The translations under genes were made by a program, and so were the position numbers. 64,000 bases of DNA, from positions 20,290,635 to 20,354,634 of the forward strand of contig OX421967.1 in NCBI GenBank assembly GCA_949128115.1, written 5' to 3'. Positions 46,542 through 56,437 of the stretch are shown piece by piece. The notes under the pieces are model-generated. The model was not told the origin of the DNA and made no database searches. It saw only the letters and a program-made list of their open reading frames with translations. Source of the stretch: Anaspis maculata. Its lineage: Eukaryota > Arthropoda > Insecta > Coleoptera > Scraptiidae. Numbering within the stretch: the stretch's first letter is position 1; every line of letters starts with the position of its first letter.

Positions 46542-47780
46542 GAAGCGATTGTTCACGCATAAAAACGTAATTTCAATCCAATAGTATCATATTTACTTGA
46601 TTCATTGACTTGGTTTGATGATTCAATACATTTAAATTGAAATAGTTTTTTCAGTTCAATACGAAGCCAGTATTTGTTCGAAAAATTTAATAGTTTTGTC
46701 AGACATTCTCCAAATGAGACTATTCTTTTAAACTCATATTATCGAATATCTTAGATGTAATAAACTTTGTTTTTGAAACAAATTTATAGGTAAACTTGTT
46801 CAGAACAAATGAAAATTTCCTCTCAAGCATTTCAAGATCTCCAGCTGAGAATATTGAAAACTTCACAGTTTAGAACATAATTGTGATTTCAATCTGAAAA
46901 TGCAATGTTTGAAACAACATTTTAACTTACTGAACTCAAATGCCATAATGCTTGAACTAAGACAATGATCAGTTCCCCCAAATATCCAATTATTCTTGAA
47001 ATGATTGTATATTTTTGGTCTGAGAACTGAGACTCTTGGATCAAGAATATATATTATCAATCCGCTCGAAGTTTCATTGTATTGCGTCATCTTCCGGCAA
47101 CAACACTAGCACGCGCACAAACACGCCAATGTGAGCTACTTCTGCTCCTGCAAAAAAAATTATACCTACCGCGTGTGCAACATGGAGCCGTATCTCCAAC
47201 TTTGGGGTTGCAATCCAGAAATTATCGAGGAATTCAGAGATAAGCTTCTTTTACTCACTTGTTCAAACCGTGCGATCCACAAAATTCGACATCGGAGGTG
47301 GCTTTGAAGTCAAGAAATTCGGCCATTCAGCCAATTAAGTCTATCCATGGCTCCAATCCATCAATATTTTGTTTCCAAAGCCAACCCCAACTCCGAATTT
47401 TGTGGATTACATGGTATCATTTGATAAAGGAGCTTAAGATGATCAGTGTTTTCCCATCATTACTACATAAAATTTTGTGTATGTATACCTAAATAATTAT
47501 GCGAGATTCTCTTTTCTTGCAAATTTCAGTTGAATTCACGCAAGTTGTCCACATAGTGATGTTGCAGTGCCGGTTGGGTGCGGCGGCAACGCTTTTTTGT
47601 TTTTGAATAAGAAGAAAGAAGAAGAATAAGAAGAATACAAAGAATTCGTTTTTGTATACCCATCTGGATTTGGATTTCTATCGATGTTTGTATTTGAACT
47701 TCTGCGAAATACATTTTTTTTTAATATACTATGCTTAATTGTTGTAATTTCAGCCTATTATCCATAAGCTTGTTTAGGTA
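46542..47780. other. Interior of inverted repeat pair R, left part
   Basis: AT-rich. An open frame at 46863-47090 (minus) is unassigned. Confidence 0.35.
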
Positions 47781-48318
47781 TACAGGGTGTCCCAGGACTC
47801 TTGCCTCAGAGTCAAAGCCAGTTTAGGGAAATGCTACAAATGTGTCAGAAAAATGTTTAAATAAATTGGATTTTAATTATTGGAGATATGGGGCGTCGAA
47901 CGGTGGGACTTTGCCCCCTCTTATTTCATTATCTGATGAGATTTCAAAAAAATTGAACTTTTCAGTGTGTGTGCAACAAATTTATTCACTTACTGTACAG
48001 GGCGGCGCCCGCCGGCGACTCAAAAATTTTAAAAATACAGATTTTATAAAAATGGCCTGTAAAAGAATTCTATGGAAACGAATTATTTTACTTCCTGTCT
48101 TACATCGCATTGGGGACGTCTGGAACTTTTTGCAATTGTTTTTAGAAAGACAAAAATTTACTGGAAGTTCTTCAGATAATAAAAATTGGAAGGGGCAAAG
48201 TGACCCCTTTGACGCCCCATATAAAAAAAACACCAATTTTTAACATTTTTCTGACACATTTGAAGCATTTCCCTAAACTGCCTTTGACTCTGGGGCGCGA
48301 GTACTGGGACATCCTGAA
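47781..48318. mobile_element. Foldback, TACAGGGTGTCCC ends, 538 bp
   Basis: TACAGGGTGTCCCAGGACTC at the left, inverted GAGTACTGGGACATCCTGAA at the right. Arms include TTTAGGGAAATGCT and TGTGTCAGAAAAATGTT and pair to near the centre. Solo relatives of the outer arm occur at about 13690-13760 and 37310-37400. Confidence 0.88.
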
Positions 48319-49151
48319 TGCTCTTGATAAACAGAATCAAGATTCGAATATTTTCGATATAAGATAATCCTATAGTTGAACTGAAACCATTAATTTATTT
48401 ATATGAAAGCAACGTACTCTCCCTGTAAACATTCAATATATTTGCTTTAACCAGGAGCAGTATTAGTCCAATTAAGTTATAATTCTATCTCAAGAATAAT
48501 TTTCTTCTACCAAAAAGCTAATATGCGGTAGTCAAGCCGATTGTTCTCATAACAAAATTACTTGCTGTATTGTTGCAAGACTTATCTAATCTAATTGCAA
48601 GACTATCGTATACTTTCTGTGAAACACTGGAAATACTCCGTTTAATAAGTATTATATTCAAATTCAACGTGCTACAGCTTTCAGCTGACACTATGACAGT
48701 CTTCTTTTGGAGAAACTAAAACTCTTGGAGTGAGAATATAATCGCTTTGCGTATATACAAACTTAACATATACTTGACATTAAACGCTTTGTCTTAACTC
48801 AAGATTACCTTTTTATGCGTGTTGAAACCCGTCAATCCATTGAATGCAAATACATCGTAATTCGATGTATTGTATATCCCGTTGATATCATTTTGGTACA
48901 AAAAGTGTCGATCATTGTTGAAGGGTGCTCGTGGGGAGGCGAAGCTCGGCTAGGCGTTTTTTTTTTCCTGGGCCATATTGAACCGATCACAACAAGTTTG
49001 GTATCTTTTCCGATTGAATTCAATGTCGTGAACTCGAATCCGATGTGTAAATTTGGATAAAATGAGTTTGAACAAGTGAACTTGGAAGAACTTGTTTTTT
49101 CTTTGACAATTTTGGCGATTTTTTCTCACTATTAGATGTGTTCATCTTTAT
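48319..49151. other. Interior of inverted repeat pair R, right part
   Basis: AT-rich, no recognisable gene. Confidence 0.35.
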
Positions 49152-49816
49152 AAATACTTCAAGGGCCATTAGAATGAAGTGTATTCTTTACGAAAGTCAT
49201 CCACTCGATATATATATATATATATATAATTTGGTTTCTCGAGTTTAAAAAATCGATTTGAACTTGAGCCGGCGCGGCGCATCGTCTACTAATTACCTGA
49301 ACACTACAGCATGCACCTGTGAATAAAAATATGAAAATAGTGAATGACTATTGGTTGAATAAGAACTCATCTATGCAGGGATCTGTGCAGAATTGAATTC
49401 CCTATAACATTCGCCGTAAATCGCACTGCAGGGTTTTGAGTTTTGAGTTATTTGAGGGTAGAGGTAACAGCTCCCATTTGAAATATAGAGTATGAATCTA
49501 GCTGAAATGTTATGCCCCTCCTCGAATAACGAATAACTCAAAATCCTGCCTTGCGATTCATGGCGATTTAAATTATGTTATAGGGAATTCAGTTTTGCAC
49601 AGATCCTTGAATTTTGAAAGATGAGTCATCATTTTTTCAATAGCTTGAGTTATTTTTATTTGAAGGTGCATGCTGTAGTGTTCTGGTCATTAGTAGACTC
49701 CGCGTCGAGCCGGCTCAAGTTAAAATCAATTTTTTAACCTCTAGAAACAAAATTATACATCGGGTTTATGATTTTCGTGAAGAATACACGTCAATCTAAT
49801 GATGTCTTAAATATTT
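49152..49816. mobile_element. Foldback element, 665 bp, with AT microsatellite in one arm
   Basis: Stem blocks GAACTTGAGCCGGC / GCCGGCTCAAGTT, AACACTACAGCATGCACC / GGTGCATGCTGTAGTGTT and GAAGTGTATTCTTTACGAAA / TTTTCGTGAAGAATACAC. The left arm alone contains an (AT)n run at 49208-49229. Confidence 0.85.
49208..49229 (+). repeat. (AT)n microsatellite
   Basis: Eleven AT units within the left arm of the foldback at 49152-49816. Confidence 0.95.
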
Positions 49817-49935
49817 TCAGAAATGAATAGCTCTAACAGTGAAAAAAAATTCTCAACAGACTCAATTCTGAACAGAATATCAAATTTTCAGGACGTCCAT
49901 ATTTTTTCCGAGGTTGAAATCTATCTTTCTTGTAC

Positions 49936-50460
49936 TACATGGCGCAAGACAGAGATCGCGTTACCCTGACCCGCGTTTAGTCTGGGGGCTGTATATTTGC
50001 AATCGGTGCCTCCACAGGTACCATAGATACACAGCTGGAGAGCTGAAGATTTGCTGAATGCATTGACCTATGGTTTGTCACTGTTAATTTTTGACAAACG
50101 ATACAAAGCGAGCATTCCGTAACAAGTCGTCGCAAATAGCAGCGTTAATTTTTAATTTCGCGGGTCTGCCGGCTTGCCGCGCATTGAATGTGGGCCACTT
50201 GCACCAGATGATCATTGTTTGATCTTCTATCTTCAATTCAAGCCCAGCCTGAGCTTGATAGGTCCAAGAATAATGCTACGGCGTGAGCCGCAGATCAGCG
50301 ATGCAACTTCAAGAACCTGAGGACCTGAAAATCAAAGACGCGGACAGGGGAAAGTTTGGGTATTTTGATATGTTGTTGTACTAGGTCCAAACTGTCAATG
50401 TACAAAAATTCAGCCTTGGGCGAATCATTTCTAGGTCAAAACCTAATTTGACTGGGCTAT
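49936..50460 (-). repeat. Inverted repeat R, right arm (uninterrupted)
   Basis: Partner of the arm at 45412-46541. It carries the empty target site for element G. It starts GCGCAAGACAGAGATCGCG and ends near TGGGCTATCATATTAAAT. Confidence 0.7.
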
Positions 50461-50650
50461 CATATTAAATAACATGCACACTATATATTTATATATATAT
50501 TTAGACAAGAATTTGCGATTTTTTTTTCGATACTTCACATCAATACGACCCACATAGTCAACATAGCTACGAATTATTTTAAATGATTCCAAATTCAAGG
50601 CAGCGCGGCGTTGCCGTTGCCGATGAAGTGCTGAATTCAACCTGCTAGGC

Positions 50651-51771
50651 TGAAGGTGGACTTCTGCTCGCGAAAAATAAGAATAAAAATAAAAATAACG
50701 ATGAGAATAAAAATAAGGAGAATAAGCACAGCAACTGCCCATTTATACTCCAGAAATAAAAATAAGAATAAGAAATAGTTTGAATAAACATTGCTCCTAG
50801 GTGTCACTCGAAGCATTAGAATGACAGCCGGCAACATTTTTAGTTGCAGTTTTTAGCTTCATGCTGTTGTTATTGTGGCTGTTTTCCTACTTGTTTTGTT
50901 TACGCCGGGTTGCTCACTTCGAGTTAAACCTTAAACCCGGTTTGGTTACTGTGGAAATAATTGTAGCAACAATCAAATCTATGGCAACCAAACCAAGTTT
51001 CAAAATTAACTCGGAGTGAACAGCTCGACGTTAGTGTTATACAGTACCTATCACTAATCTGTAGATAATACTTGAATAGGTAGGTATAGAAAGGAATTTT
51101 TTAGATCGCATTATTTCAATTGATATCATGTGTAGTGTACTTAGGAATCTACTTCTCAATCTAAACTATTGCAGTAATAGACAAAACCACTAATGAGAAC
51201 TTGTAAGGATAACTGGTAGATGACGCCACACTTGGACCGCCGTCACGAAGCAACCCGTGGGAGTTTCTCGCCTACCCAAAGACAGGCGGTTTCAAGCAAC
51301 TTCCGCTACATCGGTGTACTGCGGATTGCATAAAAGCAGCCCCCATCGTCATCGGCAAGGCTCGACTGCGTTCGTCACTCGTTCGGCTTATCTTCGAGCA
51401 GAAGTTGAAAATATCCAACTTGTTATTTTTATTTTTAAATTTTTTGGGCAGTAGCGGCGACAAGTTTTTTTTTGAGGGGCTAGGATCTCGTCATTAACGG
51501 AAGGAAACACAAGCCACGGAAGGCTTTAAAACACATTGTAGAATATTATTCCACATAAGTTAAGCACGAAACTTGTTTATTCAATAACATCGAGGATGTT
51601 TTTTGCAGAATTTAGGCAACATTTTGCCCTCAAAGACTCTTTTACGCCGCCACTGTTGATAGATCTGCGCATCTTCAATACGCAACTCAGTCATTTTCAA
51701 CATTTTCTTATTTTTATTCTTACTGTTATTTTTATTTTTATTCTTATTTTTCGCGAGCATAAATCCACCTT
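50651..51771. mobile_element. Element bounded by inverted (AAAAATAAG)-rich arms
   Basis: Left arm AGGTGGACTTCTGCTCGCG then AAAAATAAGAATAAAAATAA (50654-50716); right arm is its inverse, ending TTTTTCGCGAGCATAAATCC (51710-51771). 1.1 kb apart. The interior holds the 112-bp mini-foldback and sequence related to the MITE at 19712. The unique 20 bp outside the A-rich runs also match, so this is not only simple sequence. Confidence 0.7.
50912..51023. mobile_element. Mini-relative of the 22.6-kb foldback, 112 bp
   Basis: GCTCACTTCGAGTTAAACC at the left, inverted at the right (TTAACTCGGAGTGAACAGC), plus GTTTGGTTACTGTGG and GCAACAATCAAAT, which also occur at 22665-22710. It is the same family without the tandem arrays. 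Confidence 0.7.
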
Positions 51772-51935
51772 AAGTGATCAAAAGGTACTTACGAAAACCC
51801 TGATCTGTGTGATCCAGATCACTTACGTCAACCAATCCAGTAGGTACCTAGGTACTCTGTTTTGTATTTGTGACTACTGGATTAGTTGACGTAAGTGATC
51901 TGAATCACCAGATCAGGGTTTTCGTGAGCGCTTAA
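51770..51935. mobile_element. MITE, 166-bp hairpin
   Basis: ACGAAAACCCTGATCTGTG / CAGATCAGGGTTTTCGT and CAGATCACTTACGTCAACCA / TAGTTGACGTAAGTGATCTG form an almost perfect stem. The loop carries AGGTACCTAGGTAC. It abuts the right A-rich arm of the previous element. Confidence 0.85.
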
Positions 51936-52212
51936 ATTGTCGGTTCCGGATTCATTTATTACAACCTACTACTAAATAAACGTCAGATATATAGGCGGTG
52001 GAGGATTGCGCGAAGTTGTTGAAGATTCAGGTTTGGAGAGGGTTGGCGAAGGAAAGGTCCATGTCGAAAAGGCTCGTTGAGGACACTGTAAACCTTGATG
52101 GGTGGTGTTAGCCATGGAAAGAATGAATTCCTATCAAAGACAGAAAGAAACTCCAAATTTTTTTAATAATTTTATTATTTGTTGTACTTGGGTATCCGTG
52201 ACTTGGAAATAA

Positions 52213-53175
52213 TTAATATGGCTCTCCCAAAGGCTTTATAGTCAATTCATGTACCTAAAATTCAAAACTTGTGAAAGTATTTCAGTATTCAGGTGTTTTT
52301 ATCATATTTCTCACCTGAACATGTTTAGGTGTTGACAAAACATAGATAACTCCATCGGCAATGTCCTTGGGATCAAGCACGGCTCTTCCCGCATAGTGAT
52401 TGCTAGCATTCCCCGAATTTAAGACCGTCATTTCAGTGGCGACCAAACCAGGACTGACACTCTGTCAAAAAGAAACCAAACGTCTAGCGTCTAGTCTACA
52501 CTGAAGCCAATTAATTCAGAACGATACAAAACTTACGCTGACTTTGATTTTGCTTCCGAGTCTCGCCAGCTCTTGTCTCAACGTCTCAGTCAAGGCCGTC
52601 ACGGCATGCTTCGATGCTGAATAGACGTTCGATTTGACACCAGGGGGCACCTTGTATCCCCCTATGCTATTAATGTGAACTACATGGCCATCGATGTTGT
52701 TTTCTCTCATCACTTTTATCGCTTCCCTGGTAGCTATCGACAATCCCAAGACGTTCAAGTCAAACACGTTTTTCCATGTTTCGGTATTGCCTTCGAAAAG
52801 CGGTTCGATTTTCAAATAGCCCGCGTTGTTGACCAAGATGTGGACGGGGCCAACGTTCTTGGAGGTCCATTCGAAGGTTTTCAAGATATCTTCTTCTTTG
52901 GAGAAGTCGGCTTTGAACGGGTGGAGTTTGCCGGAGAGTTTCAACTTGGTAAAGTTGTCGGCTTGGGCTCGGATGCGATCGACACGTCTGCCAACTCCAA
53001 CAACCTGAAAGTTACTAAAGGTTTACAAAACTAGCGAGATGGATACTTTGGTTGGTATGATACTTACAATGACCCCGTTTTCTACAAGGAGCTCTACAAT
53101 GCCAACTCCGATGCCGGAACTGGCACCCGTGACTACGGCTACTTTGCCTTTCCATTTTTCCATTGAGATCACCAT
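52213..53175 (-). CDS. Short-chain dehydrogenase/reductase, DHRS11/farnesol-dehydrogenase-like, tandem copy 1
   Basis: Four exons join to 254 residues: 53068-53175, 52537-53004, 52315-52461 and 52213-52254 (108, 468, 147 and 42 nt, all phase 0, all GT-AG). This is a classical SDR oxidoreductase using NAD(P)H: TGASSGIG cofactor motif at residues 16-23, NNAG in exon 2, catalytic Ser in INSIGG and YSASK as the Tyr-x3-Lys pair, then SPGLVATEM. It ends [13 protein letters not shown], the usual C-terminus of insect farnesol dehydrogenase-like SDRs, so an isoprenoid alcohol or other carbonyl substrate is likely but unproven. Two in-frame Met (1 and 5) are possible starts. The poly(A) signal AATAAA is at 52171-52176. 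A TATA box lies about 60 bp upstream of the ATG. Intact; introns 63, 75 and 60 nt. Confidence 0.9.
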
Positions 53176-53234
53176 GTTTAAATGTGTTAGTTCTGTGCCT
53201 AACTTACAAATTGTTGCGTTTGATCGATTTTAAT

Positions 53235-53242
53235 CTTATATA
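53235..53242 (-). promoter_or_regulatory. TATA box of SDR copy 1
   Basis: TATATAAG on the minus strand, about 60 bp before the ATG, in a block shared by all three copies. Its spacing suits a start site near 53210. Confidence 0.55.
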
Positions 53243-53624
53243 AGTACTATTGATAGCAATAATGCTAATTTGGTTCATCAATATTTGTTAAGATAACCAT
53301 AATCTGGGCAAGTGATGAAATAACCAGATTCTTTTCCAGTTCTATGTTGATAACATTATTACATATTACATATGTATCTACCTATAAGTATAGAAACTTT
53401 TTCGAAAGTTTATAAAAAGACCGAGAATAAGACAAGTGAGTATTCAGTCAGGACCGAAAACTGGATTCTGTCTAGGTATTTGTTTTGTAGCAGAATGTTT
53501 ATTATTTAGAATCGATTGAAAAAAGAGCGCTGCACTCCAGAATTGAAACTCCTAATACCTCAAAGCGAAGAGAAACTTCAAAATCTATTTTTTTTTTTTA
53601 ATAATTTTATTGTTTGTTGAATAA

Positions 53625-55990
53625 TTAATAAGGCTCTCCCACAGGCTTTATAGTCAATTCATGCACCTAAAACCCAAAAAATTTGTAAAAATACTCAGGG
53701 CCGATTCTGAGTGGTGTGCTGGGTGTGCCCCTGCACAGGGGCGGCCAAAATTCAAGGGCGGCGAAAAGTCTTCAATTTTTTCTAACGAAAAATTGAGTGT
53801 CGAAAAAGGAACTGATGTTATGATTTTCGAGACCGACGGCAGCCGCCCTGCGTAAATTGTGATTTTTTAGTGCAGAAAAAATACAACAGGTTGTCAAGAA
53901 TGGAGGCGAGGCGGCCGCTCTGCGTCAACTATTATAGATATCAGACTTCTTTCTCAGATAAGTATCTGAGGAAGGGCAAGAATTTTCATCTCTTGGTAAC
54001 ATTTCGGATAGTCTGTTTGAAATCGGATCGGCGTGAAAAAATGCGGTGTAGTACAAAAAAAATTCACAACTTTCAAAAAAACCGCACTACGATCAAAATT
54101 CGAAAACCATTTAGAGATATTGACATGTGCTTTTCAGAACTGCACTCAGAAAAAATCTGGGATCTTTTTCACAGAAGCGGGGCATTGAATATTGTGGACC
54201 GGTTTTGCACTTCTTCTGTTTTCACCCTGTATAGCTCACTCAACGTCGTTGAACCTCTGTACCATCCAAGTATCTTACAGCAAAAAAAACACGCTATCCA
54301 GCATGACCACGATTTTCAAAATCGATCCATTTTTACCTGAGATATTCACATTTGAAGTGAGGCAAAATTTTCTAGTGAATCAGTTCAATTGTTGCCCAGT
54401 TTATTTGAACAGCTTTATCTGATTCCATCCAACTACAAAATCAATATGCTTACCTATGAATTGGTATAAGTGCCTGAAAACTCATCTATAGGTCGCGGGA
54501 ACATAACCGTCACCTTGGCACCCGCTATGGCAACGTTGCAAGTATGCCTGACGTGGCAACTGCGCAATGCGCATCCTTTTCGTCGTTGAATTGACATTAA
54601 ACGCTCGCGCAAGCGCAGACAGGGTGCCAAGGTACCGCTGTAGAGACTCGTTTGTTTTCAACATTTCTCAGACAAATCTTGAGTTTAGCACAATTATTTT
54701 TTTGATAAAGTGGCAATTGTTCAATAAATCATCTATATAATTTATTACAACTCAAGAAAACGGTATTCACAAGTACTAGTGAAAATAATATTATACCATA
54801 TACCCATCTTTAGCACGCGATTTTTGCTCCCGCGACCTATAGGGTGTGCCGAGGGATATGCTGAAGTGAGGTGGCCATGGACGCACCTTGATCCTCAGCG
54901 GAAAATTGATTAAAATTGTTCATAATTTTGTTTAAAATGAGGGGGGCTTTGGCGGTTTTAGGTCCGCAAAAGTGAAAAAAATCGCCTGCGGTGCAATTTC
55001 TAGAGAGCCCAGACGCCCCCGCTAGAAAATTGCTGCGGGGTTACAGCTGGCGGGCGGCCAAATATTTTTCGCACAAGGGCGGCCGATGAGCCAGAATCGG
55101 CCCTGAAAATACTCAGTAAGAGTATACCTATATTTTTTACCTGAACATGTTTAGGTGTTGACAAAACATAAATAACTCCCTCGGCAATGTCCTTGGGATC
55201 AAGAACGGGTCTTCCCGCATATGGATTGCTAGCATTCGCCGGATTTAAGACCGTCATTTCAGTGGAGACCAAACCAGGACTTACACTCTGTCAAAAAGAA
55301 AGCATACATCTAGTCCAGACTGACACCAATTGAGAACGACAAAAAACTTACGCTGACTTTGATTTTGCTCCCGAGCCTCACCAACTCTTGTCTCAGCGTC
55401 TCAGTCAAGGCCGTCACGGCATGCTTCGAAGCTGCATATACATTCGATTTGACACCAAGGGGCACAATGTGTCCTCCTATGCTATTAATGTGAACTATGT
55501 GGCCATCGATGTTGTTTTCTCTCATCACTTTTATCGCTTCCCTAGTCGCTATCGACAATCCCAACACGTTCAAGTCGAACACGTTTTTCCAGGTTTCGGT
55601 GTTGCCTTCGAAAAGCGGTTCGATTTTCAAATAGCCCGCGTTGTTGACCAAGATGTGGACGGGGCCAACGTTCTTGGAGGTCCATTCGAAGGTTTTCAAG
55701 ATATCTTCTTCTTTGGAGAAGTCGGCTTTGAACGGGTGGAGTTTGCCGGGGAGTTTCAACTTGGTAAGGTTGTCGGCTTGGGCTCGGATGCGATCGACAC
55801 GTCTGCCAACTCCAACAACCTGAAAGTTACTAAAGGTTTACAAAACTAGCGAGATGGATACTTTGGTTGGTATAATACTTACAATGACCCCGTTTTCTAC
55901 AAGGAGCTCTACAATGCCAACTCCGATGCCGGAACTGGCACCCGTGACTACGGCTACTTTGCCTTTCCATTTTTCCATTGAGATCACCAT
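53625..55990 (-). CDS. Short-chain dehydrogenase/reductase, DHRS11-like, tandem copy 2 (hAT insertion in intron 3)
   Basis: Exons are 55883-55990, 55352-55819, 55141-55287 and 53625-53666, with the same sizes and phases as copy 1; 254 residues, all motifs kept ([17 protein letters not shown], ending [13 protein letters not shown]). Intron 3 is 1,474 nt instead of 56-60 because of a hAT element at 53696-55105. Removing the element and one 8-bp target duplicate leaves exactly 56 nt, the length in copy 3, and both splice sites survive. The gene can therefore still give a normal mRNA if the long intron is spliced. It lies about 450 bp upstream of copy 1. The 5' half is nearly identical to copy 1 and the 3' half to copy 3. 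The AATAAA signal is at 53606-53611. Confidence 0.88.
53696..55105. mobile_element. Non-autonomous hAT element, 1,410 bp, in intron 3 of SDR copy 2
   Basis: Terminal inverted repeats CAGGGCCGATTCTG / CAGAATCGGCCCTG, flanked by the 8-bp duplication AAAATACT (53688-53695 and 55106-55113). SDR copy 3 carries the single unduplicated site (TAAAAATACTCAGTAAG). Both the 8-bp duplication and the CAGGG ends define the hAT superfamily. Sub-terminal GGGCGGCC motifs occur at both ends. No transposase frame was recognised, so it depends on an autonomous relative. A smaller TIR element is nested at about 54489-54839. Confidence 0.92.
54489..54839. mobile_element. Nested TIR element (MITE) inside the hAT element
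   Basis: Inverted ends TAGGTCGCGGGA / TCCCGCGACCTA, 351 bp apart, each next to a TA. This fits a Tc1/mariner-type MITE with a TA target duplication. No coding capacity seen. It is younger than the surrounding hAT element. Confidence 0.65.
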
Positions 55991-56049
55991 GTTTAAATGT
56001 GTTAGTTCTGTGCCTAACTTACAAATTGTTGCGTTTGATCGATTTTAAT

Positions 56050-56057
56050 CTTATAAG
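56050..56057 (-). promoter_or_regulatory. Shortened TATA box of SDR copy 2
   Basis: At the place equivalent to the TATATAAG of copies 1 and 3 this copy reads CTTATAAG: one TA dinucleotide has been lost. The flanks are otherwise the same, so promoter strength might differ. Confidence 0.45.
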
Positions 56058-56437
56058 TACTATTGATAGCAATAATGCTAATTTGGTTCATCAATATTTG
56101 TTAAGATAACCATAATCTGGGCAAGTGATGAAATAACCAGATTCTTTTTCAGTTCTATGTTGATAACATTATTACATATTACATATTGTATCTACCTATA
56201 AGTATAGAAACTTTTTCGAAAGTTTATAATAAGACCGAGAATAAGACAAGTGAGTATTCAGTCAGGACCGAAAACTGGATTCTGTCTAGGTATTTGTTTT
56301 GTAGCAGAATGTTTATTATTTCGAATCGATTGAAAAAAGAGCGCTGCACTCCAGAATTGAAACTCCTAATACCTAAAGGCGAAGAGAAACTTCAAAATCA
56401 ATTTTTTTTCAAAATAATTTTATTGTTTGTTGAATCA

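Noticed and set aside
47842..48243. 133-residue plus-strand frame
   Set aside because: It spans both arms of the foldback at 47781-48318 and is a mirror artefact.
52000..52140. Possible LINE C-terminus (charged, Trp-rich frame)
   Set aside because: Too short and no diagnostic motif.
52675..53034. Plus-strand open frame opposite SDR copy 1 (and equivalents at 55388-55849 and 56783-57238)
   Set aside because: Antisense shadow of exon 2; it repeats in all copies only because the sense strand is conserved.
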